45,224 nucleotides of DNA, taken from assembly GCF_030680395.1 (NCBI RefSeq), contig NZ_JAUXVR010000028.1, forward strand, positions 1 through 45,224, written 5' to 3'. Below the pieces are notes generated by a model. That model had not been told where the DNA came from and searched no databases. It saw only the letters and a list, made by a program, of their open reading frames with translations. Shown here one piece after another: positions 44,855 to 45,224 of this stretch. The translations under genes were made by a program, and so were the position numbers. This stretch comes from Methylobacter sp. (GTDB lineage Bacteria; Pseudomonadota; Gammaproteobacteria; Methylococcales; Methylomonadaceae). The number at the start of each line of letters is the position of its first letter. The first letter of the stretch is position 1.

Positions 44855-45224
44855 GCGAAATGCTCCGCGTCAGCCAACGACTTGCCCAGTTGGTCTTTTG
44901 CGGACAACGCGGGCTCGCCTTGAATCGGCCAGTGGATGCCGATGGCCGGATCGTTCCAGGCAATGCTGCGCTCGAATTCGGGAGCCCAGTAGTCGGTGGT
45001 TTTGTACAGAAACTCTGCGGTATCCGACAGCACTACAAAGCCATGTGCGAAGCCTTCGGGTATCCACAACATGCGTTTGTTTTCGGCCGACAGTTCCAGC
45101 CCGACATGCCGCCCAAAGGTGGGCGAACTGCGCCGTATGTCCACGGCCACGTCAAAGACCGCGCCTTGCACCACGCGCACCAGCTTGCCTTGCGGCTGCC
45201 GGATTTGGTAATGCAGGCCGCGCA
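44851..45224 (-). CDS. rfbC: dTDP-4-dehydrorhamnose 3,5-epimerase, C-terminal part (continues at the left end)
   Basis: The 3' portion of rfbC, entering from the right edge and ending at TGA 44851-44853. It contains [18 protein letters not shown], then after the repeat RMLWIPEGFAHGFVV, EFLYKTTDYW with the probable catalytic Tyr (131 in the joined protein) and IAWNDPAIGIHWP. Bases 45084-45224 duplicate 1-141. Joined to 1-313 it gives 181 residues with no gap or frameshift. Its stop overlaps the 51-codon ORF start. Confidence 0.96.
   Translation of the reverse strand, partial: RGLHYQIRQPQGKLVRVVQGAVFDVAVDIRRSSPTFGRHVGLELSAENKRMLWIPEGFAHGFVVLSDTAEFLYKTTDYWAPEFERSIAWNDPAIGIHWPIQGEPALSAKDQLGKSLADAEHFA
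45084..45224. repeat. Right copy of the 141-bp direct terminal repeat
   Basis: Exact duplicate of bases 1-141, lying inside rfbC. The residue immediately before it in the left copy (Ala 104) continues in frame into ENKRMLW here, which is how the circular join was deduced. Confidence 0.97.

Noticed and set aside
1-45224. Plasmid or phage identity suggested by the terminal redundancy
   Set aside because: No replication, partition, mobilisation, capsid, terminase or integrase gene is visible; every recognised gene belongs to glycan biosynthesis or export, so I report circularity without calling a plasmid or phage.

Overview
The window is one dense polysaccharide (O-antigen or exopolysaccharide type) biosynthesis locus from a Gram-negative bacterium, most likely a beta- or gammaproteobacterium. 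That rests on the rfbBDAC order, the CDP-dideoxyhexose genes rfbFGH, a WecE/RffA-type aminotransferase, a Wzt-type ABC exporter ATPase and a REP-like palindrome of a kind seen in those classes. The genus cannot be fixed by eye. The rfbBDAC genes look GC-rich, while many glycosyltransferase and membrane genes are visibly AT-rich, as expected of a locus assembled by transfer.

The first 141 bases are repeated exactly as the last 141 bases (1-141 = 45084-45224). The two pieces of rfbC at the ends join through this overlap into one intact 181-residue gene, and four-base ATGA overlaps continue on both sides of it. The sequence is therefore formally a closed circle of 45,083 non-redundant bp, opened inside rfbC. 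I see no replication, partition, conjugation, integrase or phage gene, so it may be an excision or amplification circle, or an assembly that closed on itself.

Layout, left to right (minus strand unless stated). 1-3302: dTDP-L-rhamnose genes rfbC (5' part), rfbA, rfbD, rfbB, with a hairpin-forming 71-bp tandem repeat between rfbB and rfbD. 3303-3716: promoter and REP-like region. 3717-5766: two tandem GDP-mannose 4,6-dehydratase paralogues. 6311-8058: APS kinase (cysC) coupled to a dTDP-Fuc4N aminotransferase. 8199-11930 (plus strand): GT-C-like membrane protein, GtrB-like glycosyltransferase and sulfotransferase. 11934-21624: a little-characterised block with two GMC-type flavoprotein oxidoreductases, a DegT-type aminotransferase, a GT-C-like membrane protein, an IS4 remnant, a methyltransferase, a flippase-like membrane protein, a small unknown ORF and an SDR. 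21621-25933: the CDP-3,6-dideoxyhexose set (final reductase, rfbH, rfbG, rfbF). 25966-36391: GtrA/GtrB modules, two more GT-C-like proteins (one with a C-terminal beta-sandwich-like domain), an acetyltransferase and an AlgI/AlgJ-like O-acetylation pair. 36437-44854: a 1622-residue methyltransferase/coiled-coil/repeat/GT2/GT4/methyltransferase fusion, two further methyltransferases, a 39-codon remnant, wzt, and two tiny coupled ORFs where the permease gene wzm would be expected. 44851-45224: 3' part of rfbC.

Together the genes can supply dTDP-L-rhamnose, dTDP-Fuc4N, GDP-4-keto-6-deoxymannose or a derivative, and a CDP-3,6-dideoxyhexose (abequose or paratose). They can also build, methylate, O-acetylate, sulfate and side-glycosylate a surface glycan exported by a Wzt-dependent ABC transporter. 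Missing from the window are a Wzm permease, an obvious Wzx/Wzy pair, an O-antigen ligase, an initiating transferase and ATP sulfurylase.
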